64,000 bases of DNA from the NCBI RefSeq assembly GCF_021513195.1, contig NZ_CP090974.1, forward strand, positions 3,112,001-3,176,000, in the 5' to 3' direction. The stretch comes from Shewanella sp. OMA3-2 (GTDB taxonomy: Bacteria > Pseudomonadota > Gammaproteobacteria > Enterobacterales > Shewanellaceae). This document shows positions 24,097-34,118 of this stretch, piece after piece. Under the pieces are notes generated by a model. The model had not been told where the DNA came from. It made no database searches and worked only from the letters and a program-made list of their open reading frames with translations. The first letter of the stretch is position 1; the number at the start of each line of letters is the position of its first letter. Both the position numbers and the translations under genes were made by a program.

Positions 24097-25059
24097 ATGG
24101 CGGGCACAGGATATTTAGAAGCAATTAGACAACAAATTAGAGTAAGACATTACAGTTACCAAACTGAAAAGTCTTACCTTTATTGGAACCGCTATTTTAT
24201 AAGATATTTTAAGTTTACAGCTGCAAAACATATTTTGCCTGCGCACATTGAACAGTTTTTATGTTTTCTAGCAAACGAGCGACGGGTTTCAAGCAGCACA
24301 CAACAGCAAGCACTGTGCGCGCTTGTTTTTGCTTTTAAACATGTATTAGCCATCAATACAGATAATTTGCAGTTTCCTTATGCAAAAGCACCAACCCGCA
24401 TTCCGCAGATATTAAATGATGCAGAGGCCAAACAGGTCATCGACAATTTACAAGATAAATATCAACTAATTGGCTGTTTACTATATGGTGCGGGGCTGAG
24501 ATTAACTGAAGCTTTAAGCATTAGACTTAAAGATATCGATTTTGAAAATAGAACACTGTTTGTTTTTAGAGGTAAAGGTAAAAAAGATAGAGTGTGTATT
24601 TTACCAAAAATGACCATTGAACCCATACGTCAGCAGATGCAACATGTACGTGATGCTCACACTCATGACTTATCTCAAGGATTAGGAATGGCTTCTTTAC
24701 CCCCAAGCTTACTCAAAAAGTTTGGTACAAGCGCCAAAAAATTACATTGGCAATATCTTTTCCCTTCCATTCACTGCGTGTCACACCCTGTTAATCGTTA
24801 TATGTGCAGGCATCACATTGACCCTACAACGTTTAGAAAAGCATTACGTAAGGCGGTTAATAAAACCAATATCACTAAACGTATTACTGCTCATACTTTC
24901 AGGCATTCTTTTGCAACCAACTTACTTAGACGCGGCCATGATATAAGAACCATACAAGAACTACTTGGTCATAATGATGTAAAAACAACACAAATATATA
25001 CCCATGTAGCTGGCTTGCATCAAACGGGGATAATAAGCCCAATGGACTATATGAAGTAA
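24097..25059 (+). CDS. intI: Integron integrase (tyrosine recombinase)
   Basis: Site-specific recombinase that captures and shuffles gene cassettes at attI and attC. The product of 320 residues has an N-terminal SAM-like core-binding domain (RVRHYSYQTEKSYLYWNRYFI in parts, QFLCFLANERRVSSSTQQQAL), then the catalytic domain with Arg in GAGLRLTEAL, Lys in RGKGKKDRV, HTFRHSF (H-x-x-R), LLGHNDVKTT and the nucleophile Tyr at about residue 301 (QIYTHV). Between the Lys and HxxR motifs lies the extra integron-specific segment (LHWQYLFPS, HIDPTTFRKALRKAV) absent from XerC/D. All key residues are present, so it should be active. AAAGGTGG sits six bases before the ATG; a GTG at 24,094 is possible. Confidence 0.93.
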   Translation: MAGTGYLEAIRQQIRVRHYSYQTEKSYLYWNRYFIRYFKFTAAKHILPAHIEQFLCFLANERRVSSSTQQQALCALVFAFKHVLAINTDNLQFPYAKAPTRIPQILNDAEAKQVIDNLQDKYQLIGCLLYGAGLRLTEALSIRLKDIDFENRTLFVFRGKGKKDRVCILPKMTIEPIRQQMQHVRDAHTHDLSQGLGMASLPPSLLKKFGTSAKKLHWQYLFPSIHCVSHPVNRYMCRHHIDPTTFRKALRKAVNKTNITKRITAHTFRHSFATNLLRRGHDIRTIQELLGHNDVKTTQIYTHVAGLHQTGIISPMDYMK

Positions 25060-25251
25060 ATACCCCCCCAATCGCCCACTTACATTTACATTGTTTAATC
25101 TTCTAGATCACAGTTTTTAGTTTCGGGTGATTGTATCGGAGCGAAACCTCAGGTAGTCTGCGTGCTCTTAATATGTATAAATGGATTTTAGGCACAAGTT
25201 TTACCGTTAACGTGCGCCAGTCCCAACAGATTATTCGGGTGTTCTGTCTCA

Positions 25252-26130
25252 ATGACAAAAAAGATAACTAAGCCTACAGCTGCAGAACAAACGACAGCAA
25301 CAAGTAGTGTAGGTAAAAAAACGGCTAACCACCGCAATGCCACCACCACACCCGAGATGCGCCAGTTCATTCAAGAATCTGATTTAAGCGTTAGTCAATT
25401 ATCTAAAATTCTCAATATCAGCGAAGCCACTGTGCGTAAATGGCGTAAGCGTAACTCTGTCGATAACAGCCCCAATACCCCACATAAACTTAATACCACG
25501 CTGTCCCCTATGGAAGAGTACGTTATGTTAGGGCTGCGTTATCAATTGAAAATGCCCCTCGACAGGTTGCTTAAAGTCACCCAAGAATTCATCAACCCCA
25601 ATGTGTCTCGCTCAGGCCTTGCCCGCTGCTTAAAACGCTTTGGGGTGTCTAAGTTAGATGAGTTCGACAGTCCTTTTGTACCCGAAAAATTTTTTAATCA
25701 GCTGCCTGTGACGCAAGGCGCTGATATTCAAACCTATACCCTAAACCCACAAACCCTAGCCGATACCTTGTCACTGCCAAGTCCCGATCCTGACAATGTT
25801 GTGCAAGTGGTGTCGTTAAGTATTCCGCCCCAACTGACTGAGCAACAAGCTTATTCTGTGCTGCTTGGGGTCGATTTTAAGTCTGACTGGGTTTACCTAG
25901 ATATTTATCAAGACAGCCATACCCAGGCGAGTAATCGCTATATTACCCATGTCTTAAAGCACGGCCCGTTTCATTTACGAAAGTTGCTGGTACGCAACTA
26001 TCACAGTTTTCTTGCTCGATTTCCTGGAGCAAGTCTATCAACTGCCAAGCCTAATAATGGCCAATCTAATGCAGCTGAATCCCTACATCAGGTGGCTAAT
26101 CCCCTGCCATCAAACGGAGACTCACAATGA
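25252..26130 (+). CDS. pfaR: PfaR, regulator of the EPA synthase operon
   Basis: Transcriptional regulator encoded just upstream of pfaA in EPA/DHA clusters and reported as an activator of pfa expression. The 292-residue protein has a low-complexity N-terminus, then a transposase-like helix-turn-helix (ESDLSVSQLSKILNISEATV cannot be extended here; about residues 42-64), and a domain reminiscent of the front part of integrase-core transposases (YVMLGLRYQLKMPLDRLL) but without the DDE nuclease. The ATG is the only start in the frame after a stop at 25,189. Its TGA overlaps the pfaA ATG (ATGA), so it is co-translated with pfaA. No terminator is visible between intI and this gene. Confidence 0.85.
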   Translation: MTKKITKPTAAEQTTATSSVGKKTANHRNATTTPEMRQFIQESDLSVSQLSKILNISEATVRKWRKRNSVDNSPNTPHKLNTTLSPMEEYVMLGLRYQLKMPLDRLLKVTQEFINPNVSRSGLARCLKRFGVSKLDEFDSPFVPEKFFNQLPVTQGADIQTYTLNPQTLADTLSLPSPDPDNVVQVVSLSIPPQLTEQQAYSVLLGVDFKSDWVYLDIYQDSHTQASNRYITHVLKHGPFHLRKLLVRNYHSFLARFPGASLSTAKPNNGQSNAAESLHQVANPLPSNGDSQ

Positions 26131-29100
26131 GCCAATCCAAGAAAAACACCGATAAACGTCTTAATAAACGTTTAAAAGACATGCCAGTAGCCATTGTTGG
26201 CATGGCGAGCATTTTTGCTAATTCTCGTTATTTGAATAAATTTTGGGACTTAATCAGCGAAAAAATCGATGCCATTACCGAAGTGCCTGACACTCATTGG
26301 CGTATAGAAGACTATTACGACGCAAACAAGTCCGCGCCGGATAAAAGCTACTGTAAACGTGGTGGTTTTTTACCTGAAGTTGACTTTAACCCAATGGAAT
26401 TCGGCCTACCGCCTAATATCCTTGAGTTAACGGACTCATCACAATTGTTGTCGCTTATTGTGGCAAAAGAAGTATTAGCCGATGCAGGCGTAGGTGCTGA
26501 TTACGACACCGACCGCATAGGTATTACGCTAGGTGTAGGTGGTGGTCAAAAGCTGAATCACAGTTTAAGTGGCCGCCTGCAATATCCTGTACTTAAAAAA
26601 GTATTCAAAAGCAGCGGATTAAGTGATGAAGACACTGAAATGCTGATCAAAAAGTTTCAAGATCAATATGTTCACTGGGAAGAAAACTCGTTCCCTGGCT
26701 CGTTAGGTAACGTGATTGCCGGTCGTATTGCAAACCGTTTTGATTTTGGCGGCATGAACTGTGTGGTCGATGCGGCATGTGCAGGCTCCTTAGCTGCGCT
26801 GCGTATGGCGCTAACTGAGTTAACAGAACATCGCAGTGACATGATGATCACCGGCGGTGTGTGTACCGATAACTCACCTTCAATGTACATGAGTTTTTCT
26901 AAAACCCCTGCCTTTACCACTAACGAAACCATTCAACCTTTTGATATCGATTCTAAAGGCATGATGATTGGTGAAGGTATTGGCATGGTGGCACTTAAGC
27001 GCCTTGATGATGCCGAGCGTGATGGCGACCGTATTTATGCGGTTATTAAAGGTGTTGGCGCCTCATCAGACGGTAAGTTTAAAAGTATTTATGCGCCGCG
27101 CCCTGAAGGCCAGGCAAAAGCATTAAAACGTGCTTATGATGACGCCGGATTTGAGCCGCACACCATTGGCCTAATTGAAGCCCATGGTACTGGTACGGCA
27201 GCCGGTGATGTTGCCGAGTTTAACGGTTTAAAGTCAGTGTTTTCTGAAGGTAACGACACTAAGCAGCACATAGCATTAGGCTCAGTTAAGTCACAAGTGG
27301 GTCACACTAAATCTACCGCAGGTACTGCTGGCGTGATTAAAGCCGCCCTTGCACTGCATCATAAGGTGTTACCGCCAACCATTAACGTGAGCAAACCTAA
27401 CCCTAAGCTTGGGGTTGAGGATTCTCCGTTTTATTTGAACACTGAAACCCGCCCTTGGATGCCACGCAGCGATGACACTCCACGCCGCGCGGGTATTAGC
27501 TCGTTTGGTTTTGGTGGTACTAACTTCCACGTGGTGTTAGAAGAATACAAGCAAGATCACGCCCGTGATGCCAAGTATCGTCATCGCGCAGTAGCACAAA
27601 GCTTACTGATCAGCGCAAGCAATAAAGCGGCACTGCAAACTGAGTTAACTCAGTTATTAAATACTGTAAAAGCCATTGATACCGCTTCACCTAATATCAG
27701 TGAAATTGAATTAGCCAAGCTAGCTAAACGTTTTGCGGTGACTGACATTGACAGCAAAGCGGCACGTATCGGTATGGTGGTGAGTTCATTAACTGAGCTT
27801 GTGACCCAACTAACCCAAGCGATTGCGCAGCTTAGCTCGAACACCAATGATGCATGGCAGTTACCGTCTGGTACAAGTTATCGCACTAGCGCGTTAGTGG
27901 CTAAAGACAGCAAGGTTAAAGTTGCCGCACTGTTTGCCGGTCAAGGTTCACAATACGTCAATATGGGCGTTGATTTAGCCTGTCACTACCCAGAAATGCG
28001 CCAGCAATTAATGCTAGCCGATAAGGTATTTGCTAAAAACAAGCAAACGCCGTTATCACAAATTTTATTCCCAATTCCAGCATTTGAAGCAGAGGACATT
28101 GCAGCACAACAAGCGGCATTAACCAATACCGCTAATGCGCAAAGTGCGATTGGCGCTGTGAGCATGGGACAATATCAACTGCTGACCCATGCAGGTTTTA
28201 AAGCCGATATGGTCGCCGGACACAGTTTTGGTGAACTGTCAGCATTATGTGCTGCAGGCGTGATTAGCCAAGACGATTACTACCAGTTAGCCTTTGCCCG
28301 TGGTCAAGCCATGGCGGCAACGCCAAAAGGGAAAGATGCTGGTGCCATGTACGCGGTTATTTTACCCGCTGCGACTGATGCTACCAATATTGATAAATTA
28401 GAAAACTGCATCAAAGATTTTGATGGTGTGAAAGTGGCTAACTACAATTCACCAACTCAGTTAGTGATTGCAGGCCCGACATCAACCACCAGCGATGCGG
28501 CAAAAGCCATTCAAACCTTAGGCTTTAAAGCCATTGCCCTGCCCGTATCAGGTGCATTCCACACACCACTTGTGGCCCATGCCCAAGTGCCGTTTGCTAA
28601 CGCTATCGGCAAGGTTAAATTTGCTAAGCCAAACATGAGCTTATATGCCAATGGCACAGGCAAGCTGCATCCTAAAGATCCGAAAACGATTCAAGCCGCC
28701 TTTAGCGATCATATGTTGCAATCGGTACGTTTTAGCGATCAATTACAGTCTATGTACGATGCTGGCGCCCGTGTCTTTGTTGAGTTTGGCCCGAAAAACA
28801 TTCTGCAAAAATTAGTCGAAGGCACCTTAGGTAATCAAAGCGATGCCGTTAGCGTTGTAAGCTTAAACCCTAACCCTAAAGGCAATAGCGATATTCAATT
28901 GCGCCAGGCGGCTACTCAGCTTGCGGTATTAGGGTTAAGCCTTACTGAGGTTGACCCTTATCAAGCACCGATTGCTGAATTAGCTAAGTCATCACCGATG
29001 AATGTGAAGCTAACCGCAACCAACTTCATCAGCCCTGCGACCAAAGCCAAAATGCAAAAGTCACTGGAAACAGGTCAAGTTGCCCTTAAAGAAGTGACAA

Positions 29101-32100
29101 TTGAAGTGCCCGTAGAGAAGATTGTTGAAACTGTTGTTGAAAAGATTGTGGAAAAAGAAGTGATCAAAACAGAATATATTGAAGTGCCGCAAGCTGGCAA
29201 TGCGAATACGATTGCAAGTAACAGTGCTAGCGCTCAAACAAATACTCAAGCAAACCAAGCGTCTGCACAGGCTCGCTATGCTCCAGCCAGCGCAGCTCTT
29301 GTAAACACAGCGCCAGTCAGCCATGACAGCATTGGGGCATTTTTTGCCGCCCAGCAACAAACAGCCGAATTACATCAGCAGTTTTTAGCCATTCCACAGC
29401 AATACGGCGATACCTTTGCCACCCTAATGGCGGCACAAACTCAAATGGCAGCATCGGGCGTGGCTATTCCAGATAGCCTGCAACAGTCAATGGCATTCTT
29501 CCACCAGCATCAAGCCCAAACGCTGCAAAGCCATACCTTGTTCCTTGAGCAGCAAGCGCTTTCAAGCCAAAATGCGTTAGCCATGTTAAGCGGTCAAGCA
29601 CCTGTCGCTTTTGCTCAGACTCCAGCCCAAGCCCAAGCTACGCCAGTTGCCGCTCAAGCTCGCGTTCAACAGCCAGTTCAACATATTGCGACTCAAGCTA
29701 CGGCTCAAGCTGCAGAGACTCAAACGCCTGTCGCTCAAGCTGCAGTCACTCAAGCTAGTGTGCAAAATCGTGCAGCACCGGCTCCACAAGCTGCCGTTGC
29801 TATGTCAGCTCCAGCGCCTCAAGTGACGCCAGTTAAAGCCCCTACTCCAGTTGCTCAAGCTGTGGTGAGTTCAGGCTTAAGTGCCGACAAAGTTTTGAAT
29901 ACCATGCTAGAAGTGGTGGCTGAAAAAACCGGTTACCCAACTGAAATGCTGGAACTTGGCATGGACATGGAAGCTGACTTAGGTATCGATTCTATCAAGC
30001 GTGTTGAAATTTTAGGCACAGTACAAGATGAGCTTCCAGGTTTACCTGAACTTAGCCCTGAAGATTTAGCCGAATGTCGCACCTTAGGCGAAATTGTTGA
30101 TTACATGAACAGCAAATTGCCAGCTGTGGGCGCTGCGCCAGCTCAATCAGCTGCTGCATCTGCAAGCAATGGCTTGTCTGCTGCAACAGCCTTGAGCGCG
30201 CAAGCAGCCCTGAGCACAGAGAGGGTTCAAAGCACCATGATGGCGGTGGTTGCCGATAAAACCGGTTACCCAACTGAAATGCTAGAACTTGGCATGGACA
30301 TGGAAGCTGATTTAGGTATCGACTCTATCAAGCGTGTTGAGATTTTAGGGACAGTACAAGACGAATTACCTGGCTTACCTGAACTTAGCCCTGAAGATTT
30401 AGCTGAATGTCGCACCTTAGGCGAAATTGTTGACTATATGAACTCCAAATTGAGTGCTGAAGGCTCTAAATTGCCAGCAGCAGGCGCAAGCCCAGTTGCA
30501 GCAACGGTAGCATCAGCGCCAGCTTCATCAGTAGGTAATGGCTTGAGCGCAGAAAAGGTACAAGCGACCATGATGTCAGTAGTGGCCGATAAAACCGGCT
30601 ACCCAACTGAAATGCTAGAACTTGGCATGGACATGGAAGCCGATTTAGGTATCGACTCTATCAAGCGTGTTGAAATTTTAGGCACTGTTCAAGATGAGCT
30701 TCCTGGCTTACCTGAACTGAATCCAGAAGATTTAGCTGAATGTCGTACCCTTGGTGAAATCGTTGCTTATATGGGCAGCAAGCTCCCAGCCGCAGGCGCT
30801 ATGAACTCTCAGCTAACCGCTGAAGGCTCTGCGCCAGCCCTGAGCGCTGAAAAGGTTCAAAGCACCATGATGGCTGTGGTTGCCGACAAAACCGGCTACC
30901 CAACTGAAATGCTAGAACTTGGCATGGATATGGAAGCCGATTTAGGCATCGACTCTATCAAGCGTGTGGAAATTTTAGGGACAGTACAAGATGAGCTTCC
31001 AGGCTTACCTGAACTGAATCCAGAAGATTTAGCTGAATGTCGTACCCTTGGTGAAATTGTTAGCTATATGAACTCTAAATTAACCGCTGAGGGCTCTAAG
31101 CTACCTGCACAAGGCGCAAGCCCAGTTGCAGCAACGATAGTATCAGCGCCAGCTTCATCAGTAGGTAACGGCTTGAGCGCGCAACAGGTACAAAGCACCA
31201 TGATGTCAGTGGTTGCCGACAAAACCGGCTACCCAACTGAAATGCTAGAACTGAGCATGGACATGGAAGCCGATTTAGGTATCGACTCTATCAAGCGTGT
31301 TGAAATTTTAGGCACAGTACAAGATGAGCTTCCGGGCTTACCTGAGTTAAACCCTGAAGACTTAGCCGAGTGTCGCACCCTTGGCGAAATCGTTGACTAT
31401 ATGGGCAGCAAGCTGCCAGGCGCTATGAACTCTCAGCTACCCGCTGAGGGCTCTTTACCCGCAGAGGGCTCTGCTGCCACCGTTCCTGTGAGCTCTGCAA
31501 GTGCAGCTGAACTTGCTAAGGATCTACCGCCTCATCAGGAAGTCGCGCTAAAAAAGCTACCAGCGGCGGATAAGTTAGTTGACTGTTTTTCGAAAGACGC
31601 ATGCATCGTTATCAATGATGACGGCCATAATGCCGGCGTATTAGCAGAAAAATTAGCGTCAACAGGCCTAACCGTCGCAGTGATCCGTAGCCCTAAAACA
31701 ATCACTGGCAAGCAGTCTCCTTTAAGCAGCGATGTTGCAAGCTTTGAGTTAACGCAAGTCAGTGATGATGCAATTGCCGCCGTGATCAAGCAAATTAGTG
31801 CTAAACATAAAATAGCCGGTTTTGTGCATCTTCAGCCTCAGTTTGCTGAAATAAACAATGCATTACCACTAAGTGATGCTGGTTTTAAAGCCGTTGAGCA
31901 AGCGTTCTTGATGGCGAAGCATTTACAAAAAAGCTTTGAAACTCTGTCAAAAACTGAGCGAGTGAGCTTTATGACGGTAAGCCGTATTGATGGTGGTTTT
32001 GGCTACTTAGATACTCAAGCCTTAGCAACCGCGGAGCTAAACCAAGCAGCTTTGTCAGGCTTAAGCAAAACATTAAGCCATGAGTGGCCAAACGTGTTTT

Positions 32101-34118
32101 GCCGTGCCTTAGATATCGCGCCAAACGTTGAAGCGCTTGAATTAGCCAAGGCGATTGTTGCTGAACTATTTGATATTGACACATCCACCACTGAAATTGG
32201 TATTAGCAGTCAAGGTCGTCACACGCTTAGCGCAACGGCTTGTGCAACAACGCGTTACCAAACAACCACCTTAAACAGCAATGATACTGTGCTGGTAACG
32301 GGCGGCGCAAAAGGGGTCACATTTGAATGTGCGCTGACGTTAGCCAAGCAAACTAAATCGCACTTTATCTTAGCCGGCCGTAGTGAGCACTTAGCGGCAA
32401 ATTTGCCAACATGGGCACAGGGCAAACAAGCCAATGAACTTAAAGCCGCTGCAATTGGCTTTATTCAATCCCAAGGCGACAAACCAACGCCTAAGCAAAT
32501 TGATGCCTTAGTTTGGCCTATTACTAGCAGTTTAGAGATTGACCGCGCGCTTAATGCATTTAAAGACGTGGGCGCCAGCGCTGAATATATCAGTATGGAT
32601 GTCAGCTCTGATGCAGCAATTAAGCAAACGCTTAAAGGGCTGAATACTATTACTGGCATCATCCACGGTGCAGGCGTGTTAGCCGATAAACATATTCAAG
32701 ACAAAACCTTAGCTGAATTAGGCCGCGTATATGGCACTAAAGTGTCGGGCTTTGCCGGTATCATCAATGCAATTGATGCCAGCAAACTTAAGCTAGTGGC
32801 GATGTTCTCATCTGCGGCGGGTTTTTACGGCAACACAGGCCAAAGTGATTACTCAATGTCTAATGAGATCCTCAACAAGATAGCACTGCAACTTGCGGCT
32901 AACTACCCGCAAGCCAAAGTGATGAGCTTTAACTGGGGCCCTTGGGACGGCGGCATGGTCAGTTCAGCATTAAAGAAAATGTTTGTTGAGCGCGGCGTGT
33001 ACGTTATTCCATTAGATAAAGGCGCCAACTTGTTTGCCCATAGCCTGTTATCTGAAACGGGTGTGCAGTTGCTTATTGGCTCAGACATGCAAGGTTCTGA
33101 CACTTCATCACAGGCGAGTGCTGCTGTAAAAAAGCTTAATGCGGACTCTTTGCTTATTGCCGAGCGTTCGCTGACACTGACTTTTAATGGCGTGAACAAC
33201 ACGTATATTGTTGAACGTGTACTTAACCCGCTTTTAATGCCCTTCATTGAAGATCATTGCATTGCGGGTAATCCAGTACTGCCAACCGTGTGTGCCATTC
33301 AATGGATGCGTGAAACTGCGCAGCAATTGTGTGGCCAAGCGGTAAGCGTGCAAGATTATAAGTTGCTTAAAGGCATTATTTTTGACACCAATACGCCGCA
33401 GGTATTAACCCTGACACTGACGCAAACTGAGGCGGGCTTAAATGCAATTATTGCTAGCCGTCTGCAAAGCGATCCGGTAGACAGTGTGTTAAGACCGCAA
33501 TATCAAGCGAGCCTGATTGTTAATGACAAAGTTGTTAACCAAAACTTGGTTAACGAGAAAGTTGTTAATGCATCAAACGCCTTACCTGCAATCATCGCCA
33601 CAGCAAAACAGCTGGCCAATGAAGGTAAAGTGATAAGCACAAACAGCGAGCTTTATTCAAACGGCAGCTTATTCCACGGCCCTCGCCTACAAGGGATTAA
33701 GCAAGTGCTGATTGCTGACGATCAGCAGTTAGTATGCAAGGTTGAACTACCGCACATTAACGACAATGATTGTGCAAGTTTTACCCCTAAGTTAACCCTA
33801 GGTGGCAGTCAGGCTTTTGCTGAAGATTTGCTATTACAGGCCATGCTAGTGTGGGCGCGCATTAAGCATGATGCGGCCAGCTTGCCGTCTACCATTGGCG
33901 AACTAACCACTTATGTGCCTTTTGCATCGGGTGATAGCGGTTATTTAGTACTAACCGTGCTGAAAAGCAGCGGCCGTTCACTCACTGCCGATATTGCGCT
34001 TTACCATGAAGATGGTCGTTTAAGTTGCACTATGTCTGCGGCTAAAACCACTATCAGCAAAAGCTTGAACGATGCTTTTACCGCACCGCGCAATAAGCTT
34101 GTAGAGGGTGCAATTTGA
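26127..34118 (+). CDS. pfaA: PfaA, multifunctional polyunsaturated fatty acid synthase subunit
   Basis: Core subunit of the iterative PKS-like enzyme that makes EPA from malonyl-CoA. The 2663-residue protein has, in order: ketosynthase (about 18-480; Cys218 in DAACAGS, His353 in EAHGTGT, His393 in VGHTKS), malonyl transferase (about 590-920; Ser700 in GHSFGE), a Lys/Glu/Val coiled stretch (about 991-1015), a Gln/Ala-rich linker (1030-1280), five ACPs with phosphopantetheine Ser at 1289, 1400, 1511, 1610 and 1721 (LGIDSIKR), a ketoreductase (about 2050-2320; VTGGAKGVTFE, SSAAGFYGNTGQSDYS), and a C-terminal dehydratase-like hotdog region (about 2370-2640). Translation is coupled to pfaR (ATGA) and pfaB (TTGA). 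Carrier activation needs a PfaE-type transferase not found in this window. Confidence 0.97.
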   Translation: MSQSKKNTDKRLNKRLKDMPVAIVGMASIFANSRYLNKFWDLISEKIDAITEVPDTHWRIEDYYDANKSAPDKSYCKRGGFLPEVDFNPMEFGLPPNILELTDSSQLLSLIVAKEVLADAGVGADYDTDRIGITLGVGGGQKLNHSLSGRLQYPVLKKVFKSSGLSDEDTEMLIKKFQDQYVHWEENSFPGSLGNVIAGRIANRFDFGGMNCVVDAACAGSLAALRMALTELTEHRSDMMITGGVCTDNSPSMYMSFSKTPAFTTNETIQPFDIDSKGMMIGEGIGMVALKRLDDAERDGDRIYAVIKGVGASSDGKFKSIYAPRPEGQAKALKRAYDDAGFEPHTIGLIEAHGTGTAAGDVAEFNGLKSVFSEGNDTKQHIALGSVKSQVGHTKSTAGTAGVIKAALALHHKVLPPTINVSKPNPKLGVEDSPFYLNTETRPWMPRSDDTPRRAGISSFGFGGTNFHVVLEEYKQDHARDAKYRHRAVAQSLLISASNKAALQTELTQLLNTVKAIDTASPNISEIELAKLAKRFAVTDIDSKAARIGMVVSSLTELVTQLTQAIAQLSSNTNDAWQLPSGTSYRTSALVAKDSKVKVAALFAGQGSQYVNMGVDLACHYPEMRQQLMLADKVFAKNKQTPLSQILFPIPAFEAEDIAAQQAALTNTANAQSAIGAVSMGQYQLLTHAGFKADMVAGHSFGELSALCAAGVISQDDYYQLAFARGQAMAATPKGKDAGAMYAVILPAATDATNIDKLENCIKDFDGVKVANYNSPTQLVIAGPTSTTSDAAKAIQTLGFKAIALPVSGAFHTPLVAHAQVPFANAIGKVKFAKPNMSLYANGTGKLHPKDPKTIQAAFSDHMLQSVRFSDQLQSMYDAGARVFVEFGPKNILQKLVEGTLGNQSDAVSVVSLNPNPKGNSDIQLRQAATQLAVLGLSLTEVDPYQAPIAELAKSSPMNVKLTATNFISPATKAKMQKSLETGQVALKEVTIEVPVEKIVETVVEKIVEKEVIKTEYIEVPQAGNANTIASNSASAQTNTQANQASAQARYAPASAALVNTAPVSHDSIGAFFAAQQQTAELHQQFLAIPQQYGDTFATLMAAQTQMAASGVAIPDSLQQSMAFFHQHQAQTLQSHTLFLEQQALSSQNALAMLSGQAPVAFAQTPAQAQATPVAAQARVQQPVQHIATQATAQAAETQTPVAQAAVTQASVQNRAAPAPQAAVAMSAPAPQVTPVKAPTPVAQAVVSSGLSADKVLNTMLEVVAEKTGYPTEMLELGMDMEADLGIDSIKRVEILGTVQDELPGLPELSPEDLAECRTLGEIVDYMNSKLPAVGAAPAQSAAASASNGLSAATALSAQAALSTERVQSTMMAVVADKTGYPTEMLELGMDMEADLGIDSIKRVEILGTVQDELPGLPELSPEDLAECRTLGEIVDYMNSKLSAEGSKLPAAGASPVAATVASAPASSVGNGLSAEKVQATMMSVVADKTGYPTEMLELGMDMEADLGIDSIKRVEILGTVQDELPGLPELNPEDLAECRTLGEIVAYMGSKLPAAGAMNSQLTAEGSAPALSAEKVQSTMMAVVADKTGYPTEMLELGMDMEADLGIDSIKRVEILGTVQDELPGLPELNPEDLAECRTLGEIVSYMNSKLTAEGSKLPAQGASPVAATIVSAPASSVGNGLSAQQVQSTMMSVVADKTGYPTEMLELSMDMEADLGIDSIKRVEILGTVQDELPGLPELNPEDLAECRTLGEIVDYMGSKLPGAMNSQLPAEGSLPAEGSAATVPVSSASAAELAKDLPPHQEVALKKLPAADKLVDCFSKDACIVINDDGHNAGVLAEKLASTGLTVAVIRSPKTITGKQSPLSSDVASFELTQVSDDAIAAVIKQISAKHKIAGFVHLQPQFAEINNALPLSDAGFKAVEQAFLMAKHLQKSFETLSKTERVSFMTVSRIDGGFGYLDTQALATAELNQAALSGLSKTLSHEWPNVFCRALDIAPNVEALELAKAIVAELFDIDTSTTEIGISSQGRHTLSATACATTRYQTTTLNSNDTVLVTGGAKGVTFECALTLAKQTKSHFILAGRSEHLAANLPTWAQGKQANELKAAAIGFIQSQGDKPTPKQIDALVWPITSSLEIDRALNAFKDVGASAEYISMDVSSDAAIKQTLKGLNTITGIIHGAGVLADKHIQDKTLAELGRVYGTKVSGFAGIINAIDASKLKLVAMFSSAAGFYGNTGQSDYSMSNEILNKIALQLAANYPQAKVMSFNWGPWDGGMVSSALKKMFVERGVYVIPLDKGANLFAHSLLSETGVQLLIGSDMQGSDTSSQASAAVKKLNADSLLIAERSLTLTFNGVNNTYIVERVLNPLLMPFIEDHCIAGNPVLPTVCAIQWMRETAQQLCGQAVSVQDYKLLKGIIFDTNTPQVLTLTLTQTEAGLNAIIASRLQSDPVDSVLRPQYQASLIVNDKVVNQNLVNEKVVNASNALPAIIATAKQLANEGKVISTNSELYSNGSLFHGPRLQGIKQVLIADDQQLVCKVELPHINDNDCASFTPKLTLGGSQAFAEDLLLQAMLVWARIKHDAASLPSTIGELTTYVPFASGDSGYLVLTVLKSSGRSLTADIALYHEDGRLSCTMSAAKTTISKSLNDAFTAPRNKLVEGAI
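29880..31420 (+). repeat. Five near-identical ACP-coding repeats in pfaA
   Basis: Five copies of an ACP-coding unit repeat with periods of 333, 333, 297 and 333 bases (distance between the active-site Ser codons at 29,991, 30,324, 30,657, 30,954 and 31,287). The encoded blocks from TGYPTEMLEL through CRTLGEIV are almost identical, and linkers (Ala/Ser/Pro-rich) account for the length difference. Such a DNA repeat can expand or contract by recombination and is a known source of misassembly. Confidence 0.92.
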
